DNA of 10,716 nucleotides from positions 1-10,716 of the forward strand of contig CABSGW010000068.1 of assembly GCA_902477365.1 (NCBI GenBank), read 5' to 3'. The first letter of the stretch is position 1; the number at the start of each line of letters is the position of its first letter. Below the pieces are notes generated by a model. It was given only the letters and a program-made list of their open reading frames with translations, was not told where the DNA came from and did not search any database. A program made the translations under genes and the position numbers. The stretch is from an uncultured Prevotellaceae bacterium (GTDB taxonomy: Bacteria > Bacteroidota > Bacteroidia > Bacteroidales > Bacteroidaceae). Below are positions 1 to 6,911 of the stretch, piece after piece.

Positions 1-130
1 AATTATGTTGTACACCAAACGCCTGCAGGTATTCAATCATTTTCTCTTCCCGCTTGGAGGGACGAGGGATCTTATTTACTTCACCGAAATAATAGAAGAC
101 CTCTGCAGGTCTCAATTCTTGTAGACTCAT
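1..130 (-). CDS. pepD: PepD-type aminoacyl-histidine dipeptidase, N-terminal fragment cut by window edge
   Basis: Reading leftward from the ATG at 130-128, an open frame of 43 codons runs off the left edge. The N-terminus carries LRPAEVFYYFGEV and NKIPRPSKREEKMIEYL, which I recognise as the opening of the M20-family beta-alanyl/Xaa-His dipeptidases (PepD), where 'VF.YF.EI..IPR.S..E' is conserved. Family members are cytoplasmic zinc enzymes that cleave dipeptides with C-terminal histidine. The metal ligands and catalytic domain lie outside the window, so only N-terminal family resemblance supports the call. A CAAATATA at 210-217 (TATATTTG on this strand) could serve as its -7 element, which would give a leader of about 70 nt. 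Confidence 0.8.
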   Translation of the reverse strand, partial: MSLQELRPAEVFYYFGEVNKIPRPSKREEKMIEYLQAFGVQHN

Positions 131-195
131 CGCTATTTATTTACTAATTATGGTTAAATCACCCTTCACTCTTACTTTCTAGCCGTTTAAAGGGT

Positions 196-203
196 TATCT
201 TTG
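196..203 (+). promoter_or_regulatory. Bacteroidota -7 promoter element for the small membrane protein/OmpH pair
   Basis: TATCTTTG matches the Bacteroidota -7 consensus TAnnTTTG exactly and lies 20 nt before the ATG at 224. No TTTG -33 element is present at the preferred 19-21 nt upstream, where only TTAC-like sequence is seen. The box forms the left half of TTTGC-N4-GCAAA (200-213), whose right half overlaps an equally good minus-strand -7 box. Confidence 0.55.
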
Positions 204-209
204 CATTCG

Positions 210-217
210 CAAATATA
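210..217 (-). promoter_or_regulatory. pepD: Possible Bacteroidota -7 element for pepD
   Basis: On the minus strand this reads TATATTTG, an exact TAnnTTTG match. Transcription from it would begin near position 203 and reach the pepD ATG after about 70 nt. I see no TTTG at the expected -33 distance, and an A/T-rich intergenic region yields such boxes by chance, so support is modest. Confidence 0.35.
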
Positions 218-223
218 ATCAGA

Positions 224-451
224 ATGCTAGAAACGTTCCTTATTCCTGTGTTAATAATTGCTATTTGCATGATACTTCTTTCGGTGAATCTTCTTATAAA
301 GAACAAACCGTTTGTAAATAGCCACGTAGATGGAAACAAAGCATTAAAGAAGAAAGGAATACATTGTGTGCAAACCAGAGATGCTGAAATGCGCCGTGAA
401 AATCCTCATAAAATTCAAGAACGTAGCAATAACAAAATTTCAAAATCATAA
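224..451 (+). CDS. Small single-pass membrane protein of unknown function
   Basis: This 75-residue protein has an N-terminal hydrophobic segment at about residues 4-25 (FLIPVLIIAICMILLSV and following), then a basic, polar tail of about 50 residues with many Lys, Arg, Asn and His. That pattern predicts one membrane anchor with a cytoplasmic tail. The tail contains GNKALKKKGIHCVQ with one cysteine. I recall similar short proteins upstream of OmpH-like genes in Bacteroides, but no function is known to me. The layout (short anchor, then a small soluble tail with Cys) loosely recalls NqrM-type assembly factors, but the expected cysteine cluster is missing, so I do not assign that. Its TAA shares one base with the next gene's ATG (TAATG at 449-453), so the two are very likely co-transcribed and translationally coupled. 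A good -7 box lies 20 nt before the start. Confidence 0.75.
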   Translation: MLETFLIPVLIIAICMILLSVNLLIKNKPFVNSHVDGNKALKKKGIHCVQTRDAEMRRENPHKIQERSNNKISKS

Positions 452-1074
452 TGAAAACCATTTCTGTATGTCGCTCATTTGTATTGGCGACACTTCTCGT
501 TACTTCCATCAGTAGTTGTAACACCAAACAAGAAGAAAATAAACAAACAGCTCCAGCCGATCCCGCAAAAGAATGTATTGCTCAAGTAACCAAAATTGGC
601 TATGTTGAGCTGGACTCGCTTATGAGCCAATACAAGTTTTGCAAAGACTATACGATATTATTGACGAAACGGGGAGAAAATATTTCGGCAACACTCAGCA
701 ATAAAGAAAAGGCCTTGCAACAAGCTGTAGAGAGCTTTCAGCGCAAACTACAAGAAGGACGTTTCACAACCCAACAGGAAGCAGAACAGGAACAATCTAA
801 CCTCCGTAAACAGGAAATGGAGTACATGCAATTGCGGGAACGGCTAACGATGCAGCTCTCTCAGGAACAGCAAAGTTATACAAACGAAATGCGCGATTCC
901 ATTCAAAGTTTTCTGAAAGAATATAACAAGGCTAAAGGCTTCGATCTCATCTTAAGCAAAGCCGGTGATAACATTCTACTTGCAAATAAGGCAATGGATG
1001 TTACAAATGATGTGATAGCCGGACTCAACAAACGTTATAAGCCTAGCGCTGCAACTAAAAAAGGAACGAAGTAA
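451..1074 (+). CDS. OmpH/Skp-family periplasmic chaperone-like lipoprotein
   Basis: The 207-residue product begins with a lipoprotein signal peptide: a charged start, a hydrophobic core (residues 10-20) and lipobox ISSC with the acceptor cysteine at 23. A short linker rich in Gln, Glu, Asn and Lys follows. Residues 48-65 (KIGYVELDSLMSQY and following) match the opening beta strand of OmpH/Skp proteins. Residues about 70-160 are a Gln/Glu/Lys-rich helical stretch consistent with the long coiled-coil arms of Skp. Residues 163-196 (GFDLILSKAGDNILLANKAM and following) match the closing strand, and the protein ends with a lysine-rich tail. Characterised Skp is a soluble trimer that holds unfolded outer-membrane proteins. 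This version would be lipid-anchored, with sorting between membranes undetermined. It shares TAATG with the upstream membrane-protein gene, which suggests coupled translation. The chaperone role is inferred from the fold family only. Confidence 0.88.
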   Translation: MKTISVCRSFVLATLLVTSISSCNTKQEENKQTAPADPAKECIAQVTKIGYVELDSLMSQYKFCKDYTILLTKRGENISATLSNKEKALQQAVESFQRKLQEGRFTTQQEAEQEQSNLRKQEMEYMQLRERLTMQLSQEQQSYTNEMRDSIQSFLKEYNKAKGFDLILSKAGDNILLANKAMDVTNDVIAGLNKRYKPSAATKKGTK

Positions 1075-1097
1075 CTTACGGTCTTTCAATTAATTTT

Positions 1098-1145
1098 ATT
1101 TGTCACTATCCCCTTTTATCATCTATAATCAGGATAGTGACAAAT
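1098..1145. repeat. Perfect 14-bp inverted repeat between the ompH-like gene and nadE
   Basis: ATTTGTCACTATCC at 1098-1111 is exactly complementary to GGATAGTGACAAAT at 1132-1145, with a 20-nt A/T-rich loop between them. It starts 24 nt after the lipoprotein stop and ends 31 nt before the nadE ATG. It could act as a terminator for the upstream pair, although no T-run follows it and the loop is long. Otherwise it could be a leader hairpin or a pair of protein-binding half-sites for nadE. A TTTG at 1099-1102 inside the left arm could be a -33 element, but the downstream TATAATCA fits the -7 consensus poorly. Confidence 0.75.
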
Positions 1146-1176
1146 TCATCTCTAACCGGTTAAAAGAACTGAACTT

Positions 1177-3114
1177 ATGAATCACGGATTTGTTAAAGTC
1201 GCAACAGCTATACCTCATGTAAAAGTAGCTAATAGCAGATACAACACGAGGCAAATTGAAGGCCTGATAGCACAGGCTGAAGGACATGGTGTCGCTATCA
1301 TCAGTTTTCCGGAACTTTCCATCACATCTTATTCTTGTCAGGACCTCTTCAATAATCAACTCATATTAGATGAAGTGGAAAATGCCATGCTGAAATTAAT
1401 GGATTTCACCCGCGAGCTGGAAATCATTGCTATTATTGGGCTTCCAATTCGTTTCCGTGGCATGATATTTAATTGTGCAGCAGTGTTACAAAGAGGTAAG
1501 ATACTGGGAATCGTACCTAAGACCTTTTTGCCCAATTACAAGGAATTTAATGAGAAACGTTGGTTTACCAGTGGTGATTCATTCCAACAAACAACAATCC
1601 AAATCTGTGGGCAGACCGTTCCTTTTGGTACGGACATGATATTCAAGACTCCAGAATGTACGTTCGGAATTGAAATTTGCGAAGATTTATGGGCCCCCAT
1701 TCCTCCCAGCTCATTGCTTTCAATCAATGGCGCTGAAATCATTTTCAATTTATGTGCCGACAACGACGGAATCGGGAAACATACGTATCTTAAGAATCTC
1801 ATAGCCCAGCAAAGCGCACGCAACCTCGGTGGCTATGTATTGACATCTTGCGGATTTGGAGAAAGTAGCCAGGACATTGTCTTTGGTGGAAAAGGTTTCA
1901 TCTACGAAAACGGATCTTTACTTGCTGAAAGTAAGTATTTCTCATTTGAAGAGCAACTTATCATCAGTGAAATAGATGTAGAGAAACTGCGTAAAGAAAG
2001 ACAAGACAACACAACATTTAGCTCATCATACAGACTTTACGGAAACAGCCATATTACACAAGTAGAAACTGAATACACCTATCATCCAGAAGAGATGACG
2101 GCTTTCACACGAACCATCAGTCCAAAACCCTTTGTACCGAATGATGCGTCTCTTCCTGAACATTGCAAAGAAGTTATCAACATACAAGTAGCCGGATTGG
2201 CGAAACGAATTCTACACACGAAAGCTAAAACCGTTGTTATCGGCATCAGTGGCGGTCTGGATTCTACATTAGCCTTATTGGTGTGTGTAGATACTTTCGA
2301 CAAACTAGGATTAAACAGGAAAAGTATTGTGGGTATCACAATGCCGGGCTTCGGAACTACGGATCGCACCTACACGAACGCAACCAACCTCATGAAGAGC
2401 CTAGGCATCACGATTCGTGAAATCAATATTAAAGATGCGTGCATTCAACACTTCCAAGATATAGACCACGATTATATCAACAACCACGACGTTACTTACG
2501 AAAACAGTCAGGCTAGAGAACGGACACAAATACTCATGGACGCAGCAAACCAATTAGACGGTTTTGTATTGGGAACTGGTGACTTAAGCGAATTGGCACT
2601 GGGATGGGCAACCTACAATGGCGACCACATGAGCATGTACGGTATTAACGCTTCCGTCCCCAAAACATTGATACGGCATCTTGTAGGGTGGATGGCAAAT
2701 CAAGAACGCTTCCAAGCAGAAAAGCTCACTTTATTGGACATTGTTGACACACCTATCAGCCCGGAGCTGATTCCGACAAGTAACGATGAAGACGGTATGC
2801 AACGAACTGAAGATCTGGTTGGTCCTTACGAATTGCACGACTTCTTTCTCTTCTACTTTTTACGTTATGAGTTTAAACCCGCCAAGATATTCTTCCTGGC
2901 TCAAATGGCCTTTAAAAATTCCCCCTATACAGATAAAGATATAAAGCATTGGCTTAAAGTCTTTTTCAGACGCTTTTTCAGCCAGCAATTCAAACGCAGT
3001 TGCTTGCCCGACGGCCCAAAGGTGGGAAGTTGCTCATTAAGCCCACGAGGCGATTGGCGCATGGTTAGTGACGTATGTGCTGATATTTGGCTGGAGGAAT
3101 GTGACGAGTTATAA
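1177..3114 (+). CDS. nadE: Glutamine-dependent NAD+ synthetase
   Basis: This 645-residue two-domain enzyme performs the last step of NAD+ synthesis: nicotinic acid adenine dinucleotide, ATP and glutamine give NAD+ in the cytoplasm. The N-terminal glutaminase domain (about 1-290) is of the nitrilase/CN-hydrolase type. Its catalytic triad is visible as E46 (SFPELS), K115 (VPKTFLPNY) and C168 (EICEDLW). The C-terminal synthetase domain (about 320-645) has the ATP pyrophosphatase loop SGGLDS at 358-363 and the GTGDLSE motif at 466-472. The C-terminal WRMVSDV segment is also typical. The length matches glutamine-using NadE proteins (about 640-680) rather than the short ammonia-only form (about 270), so free glutamine can be the nitrogen source. 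A 66-residue gene follows 40 nt downstream on the same strand and is probably co-transcribed. Confidence 0.97.
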   Translation: MNHGFVKVATAIPHVKVANSRYNTRQIEGLIAQAEGHGVAIISFPELSITSYSCQDLFNNQLILDEVENAMLKLMDFTRELEIIAIIGLPIRFRGMIFNCAAVLQRGKILGIVPKTFLPNYKEFNEKRWFTSGDSFQQTTIQICGQTVPFGTDMIFKTPECTFGIEICEDLWAPIPPSSLLSINGAEIIFNLCADNDGIGKHTYLKNLIAQQSARNLGGYVLTSCGFGESSQDIVFGGKGFIYENGSLLAESKYFSFEEQLIISEIDVEKLRKERQDNTTFSSSYRLYGNSHITQVETEYTYHPEEMTAFTRTISPKPFVPNDASLPEHCKEVINIQVAGLAKRILHTKAKTVVIGISGGLDSTLALLVCVDTFDKLGLNRKSIVGITMPGFGTTDRTYTNATNLMKSLGITIREINIKDACIQHFQDIDHDYINNHDVTYENSQARERTQILMDAANQLDGFVLGTGDLSELALGWATYNGDHMSMYGINASVPKTLIRHLVGWMANQERFQAEKLTLLDIVDTPISPELIPTSNDEDGMQRTEDLVGPYELHDFFLFYFLRYEFKPAKIFFLAQMAFKNSPYTDKDIKHWLKVFFRRFFSQQFKRSCLPDGPKVGSCSLSPRGDWRMVSDVCADIWLEECDEL

Positions 3115-3154
3115 CGCGTAAGCGTATCTATCCTAACCCACTGATGTATTGATT

Positions 3155-3355
3155 ATGAGTGACGGAAATTTTAATCGCAGCCACCTGCCCAAGAATGATT
3201 TTCAAAGTGGTGTGCGGGCCGGAAAAGCAATTGAACATAAAAAAGCATTACAGGCCTTCACTGCTTATCTGGAACAGTATGAAGCAACACTTCCACCAGC
3301 AGAAAAGGAGTTACGTCAAACGGCATACCGGCAATTAATTGATTCGATGTTATAG
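3155..3355 (+). CDS. Small conserved-looking protein of unknown function downstream of nadE
   Basis: The 66-residue product starts MSDGNFNRSHLPKNDFQSG. I place the start at the ATG at 3155; the frame can be extended two codons to a TTG at 3149, which is an unlikely start here. The N-terminal third is polar, glycine- and asparagine-rich and basic. From about residue 24 it looks helical (KAIEHKKALQAFTAYLEQY, then a charged helix to the end). There is no signal peptide, membrane segment or cysteine. I recall similar short proteins with an 'LPKN..QSG.RAGKA' pattern in Bacteroidales but know no function. It lies 40 nt after nadE with no obvious promoter between, so it is probably in the nadE transcript. 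Its last 6 nt overlap the end of the convergent phosphatase gene. Confidence 0.72.
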   Translation: MSDGNFNRSHLPKNDFQSGVRAGKAIEHKKALQAFTAYLEQYEATLPPAEKELRQTAYRQLIDSML

Positions 3356-4018
3356 CAACTCCCGTCCTTGCTCAACGAACTGAAGGATATCTGACGGAAC
3401 TGTTACCAGATGATCAGCCCCTTGCGCCAATAAATAAGTAGTATCCCGAAATCCCCACGTTGCAGAAAGACAGGTGATATGCGCATTGCGGGCTGTTTCC
3501 AAGTCCACTTCCGAATCGCCTACATATACCGCTTCATCAAGCCGGCTTCCGAATGAGTTTAAAGCAAACATTATACCATCGGAAGCCGGCTTGCGATGTA
3601 TTGTAGGGCTTTCACCAACAGCCACGTCTACGTATCCGGAAAAAAACTTTTGATTCAATTCCTGCACGGCCTCATCCATTTTATTGGAAACAATTCCTAT
3701 TTTATAATGACGCCTCTTTAAGGCTTCCAATAACTCCGGTATTCCGTCATAAGGTCTTGTCGTGTTCAAACTATGTTCCATATAATATGACCTGAAGCAA
3801 TCAAAAACAGATTCAAAATCGGTGGAAGACAAATCAGCCGGAACTGCCGCTTTCATCAACGCACGGACTCCATTCCCCAACATACGTCTAACTTCAAGTT
3901 TGCTACGCTGGGGCAGATGATTGGTTTCCAATGCATAATTCACACTTGCCACCAAATCGTCCAACGTATCCAATAACGTTCCGTCCAAATCAAATAAAAC
4001 CGTTGTTATTTTCTTCAT
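3350..4018 (-). CDS. HAD-superfamily hydrolase, phosphoglycolate phosphatase-like
   Basis: The 222-residue protein has all four HAD motifs. Motif I is FDLDGT with nucleophile D10 and acid/base D12, motif II is SNK at 111-113, motif III is K143 (RKP), and motif IV is GDSEVD with D168 and D172 as Mg2+ ligands. A helical cap domain is inserted after motif I (about residues 15-80), making this subfamily IA. Length and the LVASVNYAL and LGNGVRAL cap segments resemble phosphoglycolate phosphatase Gph and the pyrophosphatase PpaX. Such enzymes dephosphorylate small metabolites (2-phosphoglycolate from damaged DNA ends, sugar phosphates, pyrophosphate), and the substrate cannot be read from the sequence. 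The ATG at 4018 has a TACCTTTG -7 box 29 nt upstream. The 3' end overlaps the 66-residue gene by 6 nt tail to tail. Confidence 0.92.
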   Translation of the reverse strand: MKKITTVLFDLDGTLLDTLDDLVASVNYALETNHLPQRSKLEVRRMLGNGVRALMKAAVPADLSSTDFESVFDCFRSYYMEHSLNTTRPYDGIPELLEALKRRHYKIGIVSNKMDEAVQELNQKFFSGYVDVAVGESPTIHRKPASDGIMFALNSFGSRLDEAVYVGDSEVDLETARNAHITCLSATWGFRDTTYLLAQGADHLVTVPSDILQFVEQGRELL

Positions 4019-4047
4019 TTACCTTCTTTTTTACGATGAAATCCACG

Positions 4048-4082
4048 CAAAGGTACAAACTATTTGGAATTTCGTAGACAAA
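4048..4082 (-). promoter_or_regulatory. Promoter of the HAD phosphatase gene
   Basis: On the minus strand TACCTTTG (4055-4048) is an exact match to the Bacteroidota -7 box. A TTTG at 4082-4079 lies 23 nt upstream, slightly more than the usual 19-21. Predicted transcription would start near 4041, leaving a leader of about 22 nt. It sits back to back with the mannosidase promoter. Confidence 0.6.
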
Positions 4083-4114
4083 TTTGCCCAATCGACAACT
4101 TTTATTTTCCTTTG
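4083..4114 (+). promoter_or_regulatory. Promoter of the GH125 mannosidase gene
   Basis: TTTG (4083-4086), a 20-nt spacer and TTCCTTTG (4107-4114) match the Bacteroidota promoter layout TTTG-N19-21-TAnnTTTG with one mismatch (T for A at the second -7 position). The start of transcription would fall near 4120, giving a leader of only about 14 nt before the ATG at 4134. Confidence 0.6.
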
Positions 4115-4133
4115 TACCAAAGTTCAATAACCT

Positions 4134-5615
4134 ATGAAGCTAGCACTTAAAATAGCCGCCATCTGCGGCGGCATTGTATGTATCACCCCTACATCTCCTA
4201 TTTTTGCCACACAGGCCACGCAACACATTGTTCCGCAGGATAATACCCTGCCATATCCCACCAAGCGTCCTCCTGTTGAGAAACGTCTCTTTCGTTCCGA
4301 AGTTATCGAGACACGTATCCAGACGGTGAAACAAATCTTGCAAAATCCCTATCTGAGTTGGATGTTTGAAAACTGTTTCCCAAACACGTTAGATACCACC
4401 ATCCAATACACCAATGAGAATGGTGAAGATGATACCTTTGTCATCACAGGCGACATTGATGCCATGTGGCTACGCGACTCCGCAGCACAGGTGTGGCCCT
4501 ATTTAGCATTCATTGATCAAGACCCAAAACTAAAACAGATGATCAGAGGCGTAATCTTACGCCAATTCAAATGTATTCGTATAGATCCATACGCCAATGC
4601 CTTCAACAAGCTGGCTACCGGAAGCGAATGGATTAGCGACTATACGGACATGAAACCAGAATTGCATGAACGTAAATACGAACTGGACTCCTTGTGTTAC
4701 CCAATCCGCCTTGCATACGCTTATTGGAAAGCAACCGGAGACACTTCAATCTTTGACGAGCGGTGGATGGAAACAGCCCGACTCATTCTCCAGACCATGC
4801 GCGAACAACAACGAAAAACAGGTAATAAGACACCGTATAAATTTATGCGAAAAACACATGCCATGCATGACACGGTATCTAACTACGGATTCGGCCATCC
4901 ATGCAAACCCATCGGACTCATAGCCTCCACGTTCCGTCCATCTGATGACAGTACCATTTTCCCATTCCTCATTCCAAGTAACTTCTTTGCCGTAGCTACG
5001 CTCAAGAAAATGAGCGAGATACTTCAAACCGTCAATCAGAATACGGAATTATCTAAAGCTTGTAGCGAAACCGCCGAAGAAGTGCAACAAGCACTCCAAC
5101 AATACGCCACTGCCAACCATCCACAATACGGAAAAATATACGCATTCGAGGTAGACGGCTATGGAAACCAACTCCTGATGGACGATGCGAATATACCCAG
5201 CCTGTTGGCACTCCCCTACTTAGGTTGTTTGCCGGTTGACGACCCTGTCTACCAAAATACCCGCCGCTTTGTGTGGAGCAAAGACAACCCCTACTTTTTT
5301 GAAGGAGCAGCCGGAGAAGGTATTGGAGGTCCTCATGTAGGTTACGATTACATCTGGCCCATGAGCCTCATCATGAAAGCTTTTACCAGTACCAATGATG
5401 AAGAAATAACACAATGCCTTACCATGCTGATGCAAACAGACGGGAAAACCGGCTTCATGCACGAAGCTTTCCATAAAGAAGATGCAACCCGTTTCACCCG
5501 TTCGTGGTTTGCATGGACCAACACCTTATTTGGTGAACTTATTCTCAAACTGATTGAAGACGGAAAAACGGACTTGCTCAACGGACTTCCCATCCCGAAA
5601 CAAGCTATTTCCTAA
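4134..5615 (+). CDS. Secreted GH125 exo-alpha-mannosidase
   Basis: The 493-residue protein has an N-terminal signal peptide (basic start, hydrophobic residues 5-24, probable cleavage after A25 or A28). There is no lipobox, so a soluble periplasmic enzyme is expected. The rest matches glycoside hydrolase family 125 (formerly DUF1237), inverting metal-independent exo-acting alpha-1,6-mannosidases. The clearest hallmark is TGDIDAMWLRDSAAQVWPYL at 105-124, with ELDSLCYP at 183-190, FRPSDDS at 267-273 and HEAFHKED at 443-450. From memory, the Clostridium perfringens enzyme uses Asp220 as acid and Glu393 as base, 173 residues apart. D271 and E444 here have exactly that spacing, so I infer they are the catalytic pair. 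Length is normal for the family plus a signal peptide and short C-terminal tail. It has its own promoter, no SusC/SusD neighbours in view, and ends at a strong hairpin. Confidence 0.93.
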   Translation: MKLALKIAAICGGIVCITPTSPIFATQATQHIVPQDNTLPYPTKRPPVEKRLFRSEVIETRIQTVKQILQNPYLSWMFENCFPNTLDTTIQYTNENGEDDTFVITGDIDAMWLRDSAAQVWPYLAFIDQDPKLKQMIRGVILRQFKCIRIDPYANAFNKLATGSEWISDYTDMKPELHERKYELDSLCYPIRLAYAYWKATGDTSIFDERWMETARLILQTMREQQRKTGNKTPYKFMRKTHAMHDTVSNYGFGHPCKPIGLIASTFRPSDDSTIFPFLIPSNFFAVATLKKMSEILQTVNQNTELSKACSETAEEVQQALQQYATANHPQYGKIYAFEVDGYGNQLLMDDANIPSLLALPYLGCLPVDDPVYQNTRRFVWSKDNPYFFEGAAGEGIGGPHVGYDYIWPMSLIMKAFTSTNDEEITQCLTMLMQTDGKTGFMHEAFHKEDATRFTRSWFAWTNTLFGELILKLIEDGKTDLLNGLPIPKQAIS

Positions 5616-5630
5616 GCTTACGGAAATATC

Positions 5631-5676
5631 CAAACAGACAGGGCATCTAATTGAAACTAGATGCCCTGTCTGTTTG
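5631..5676. terminator. Bidirectional terminator hairpin between GH125 and sdaA
   Basis: The arms at 5631-5649 and 5658-5676 are perfectly complementary over 19 bp, with an 8-nt loop (ATTGAAAC). The stem has a G/C-rich centre (AGGGCATC) and ends in CAAAC/GTTTG, giving a short U stretch on each strand rather than a long run. It starts 15 nt after the GH125 stop and ends 16 nt before the sdaA stop on the opposite strand, which is the expected place for a terminator shared by convergent genes. Confidence 0.88.
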
Positions 5677-5692
5677 AACGAACCGCCGTCCA

Positions 5693-6895
5693 TCAATCGG
5701 GTACAAACCCTTTGGCCAACCCACCTTGACTGGTTTCCCGATAAAGCGAAGGCAAGTCATGCCCGGTTTGATTCATTACTGCAACTACCCTGTCGTATGA
5801 AATGCGATGGATTCCATCTGTAAAAGCCGCATAAATATTCGCATCAAGTGCTCTGGCTGCCGCATGGGCATTACGCTCAATACAAGGTATCTGAACCAAT
5901 CCGCATATAGGGTCACAGGTCATTCCCAAATGATGTTCCAATCCCATCTCTGCCGCATATTCCGTTTGAGCCGGACTTCCGCCAAACAAATAATTGGCTG
6001 CCGCCGCTGCCATAGCACACGCCACACCGACCTCAGCCTGACAACCAGCCTCAGCTCCTGAAATAGATGCGTTTGTCTTCGCAATATTACCTACGATACC
6101 AGCTGTAGCCAAAGCCCTATATATACGGATATTACTGAAATTCCGACTTTTCTGCAAATGATAAAGTACCGCCGGAACCACACCGCAAGAACCACATGTA
6201 GGCGCTGTAACAATTTTTCCTCCCGAAGCGTTCTCTTCACTAACAGCCAATGCATACGAGAACACCAATCCCCTTGTCTGTAAATTAGGACTGAATCCAG
6301 TCGCCTTTATATAATAATTAGGGGCTTTTCTCCTCAGATTCAATGGGCCGGGCAACATACCTTCATGTTCCAATCCGCGCTCAATAGAGTCTTTCATGTT
6401 TTCCCACACAAAAGCCAAGTAATCCCAAATATCATCGTCTTCACACTCACGCACATACTCCCAATACGACTTTCCTGTACGTTCGCACCAAGCCTGAATG
6501 TCACTCATGTGCGACATCTCATAAATATCAGCACTTTCCTTGTTACGCTTCCCTTCTTCTGCCAACGCGCCACCACCGACACTAAAGACTTTCCACACGT
6601 CAATCAGTGTTCCGTCTGCGGCAAAGCCCTCAAAGAACATACCATTGGGGTGGAACACCGGTACTTCTTCCGCCTTCCAGACAATCTCTGTCCGCTCTTG
6701 GCCCAACACCTCATACAGAGCCACATCCGTAAAGTGACCTTTGCCTGTTGCAGCCAAGCTGCCATATAACGTAACCCGAAAACGTACCGCTTCGGGAACG
6801 CGCTCCAAAAATCTTTCTGCAGCAATACGCGGCCCCATGGTATGACTACTCGAAGGACCATGCCCAATGCGATAAAGTTCTTTCAATGTTTTCAT
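5693..6895 (-). CDS. sdaA: L-serine ammonia-lyase (serine dehydratase), iron-sulfur type, single chain
   Basis: This enzyme deaminates L-serine to pyruvate and ammonia using a [4Fe-4S] cluster. I start it at the ATG at 6895 (MKTLKELYRIGHGPSSSHTM), giving 400 residues. The frame extends upstream only to a TTG at 6919 that overlaps the ABC-F stop. The N-terminal beta domain has the GPSSSHTMGP motif (13-22). The alpha domain (from about 185) has the APTCGSCGVVPAVL loop (231-244), GAEAGCQAEVGVA and MTCDPICGLVQIPCIERN. Cluster ligand candidates C285, C327 and C338 are 42 and 11 residues apart, the same spacing I recall for C343, C385 and C396 of the Legionella enzyme. The C-terminus ends GFVPD and lacks the terminal cysteine that plugs the active site there. 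It lies 16 nt downstream of the ABC-F gene with no visible promoter between, so it is probably in one operon. Confidence 0.96.
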   Translation of the reverse strand: MKTLKELYRIGHGPSSSHTMGPRIAAERFLERVPEAVRFRVTLYGSLAATGKGHFTDVALYEVLGQERTEIVWKAEEVPVFHPNGMFFEGFAADGTLIDVWKVFSVGGGALAEEGKRNKESADIYEMSHMSDIQAWCERTGKSYWEYVRECEDDDIWDYLAFVWENMKDSIERGLEHEGMLPGPLNLRRKAPNYYIKATGFSPNLQTRGLVFSYALAVSEENASGGKIVTAPTCGSCGVVPAVLYHLQKSRNFSNIRIYRALATAGIVGNIAKTNASISGAEAGCQAEVGVACAMAAAAANYLFGGSPAQTEYAAEMGLEHHLGMTCDPICGLVQIPCIERNAHAAARALDANIYAAFTDGIHRISYDRVVAVMNQTGHDLPSLYRETSQGGLAKGFVPD

Positions 6896-6911
6896 TTTAT
6901 TCTTTTTTAAA

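Noticed and set aside
4666..4923. An 85-codon alternative frame within the GH125 gene
   Set aside because: It is fully internal to a confident glycoside hydrolase and has no family resemblance.
6365..6769. A 134-codon plus-strand frame opposite sdaA
   Set aside because: It is antisense to a conserved enzyme, with no recognisable domain or promoter.
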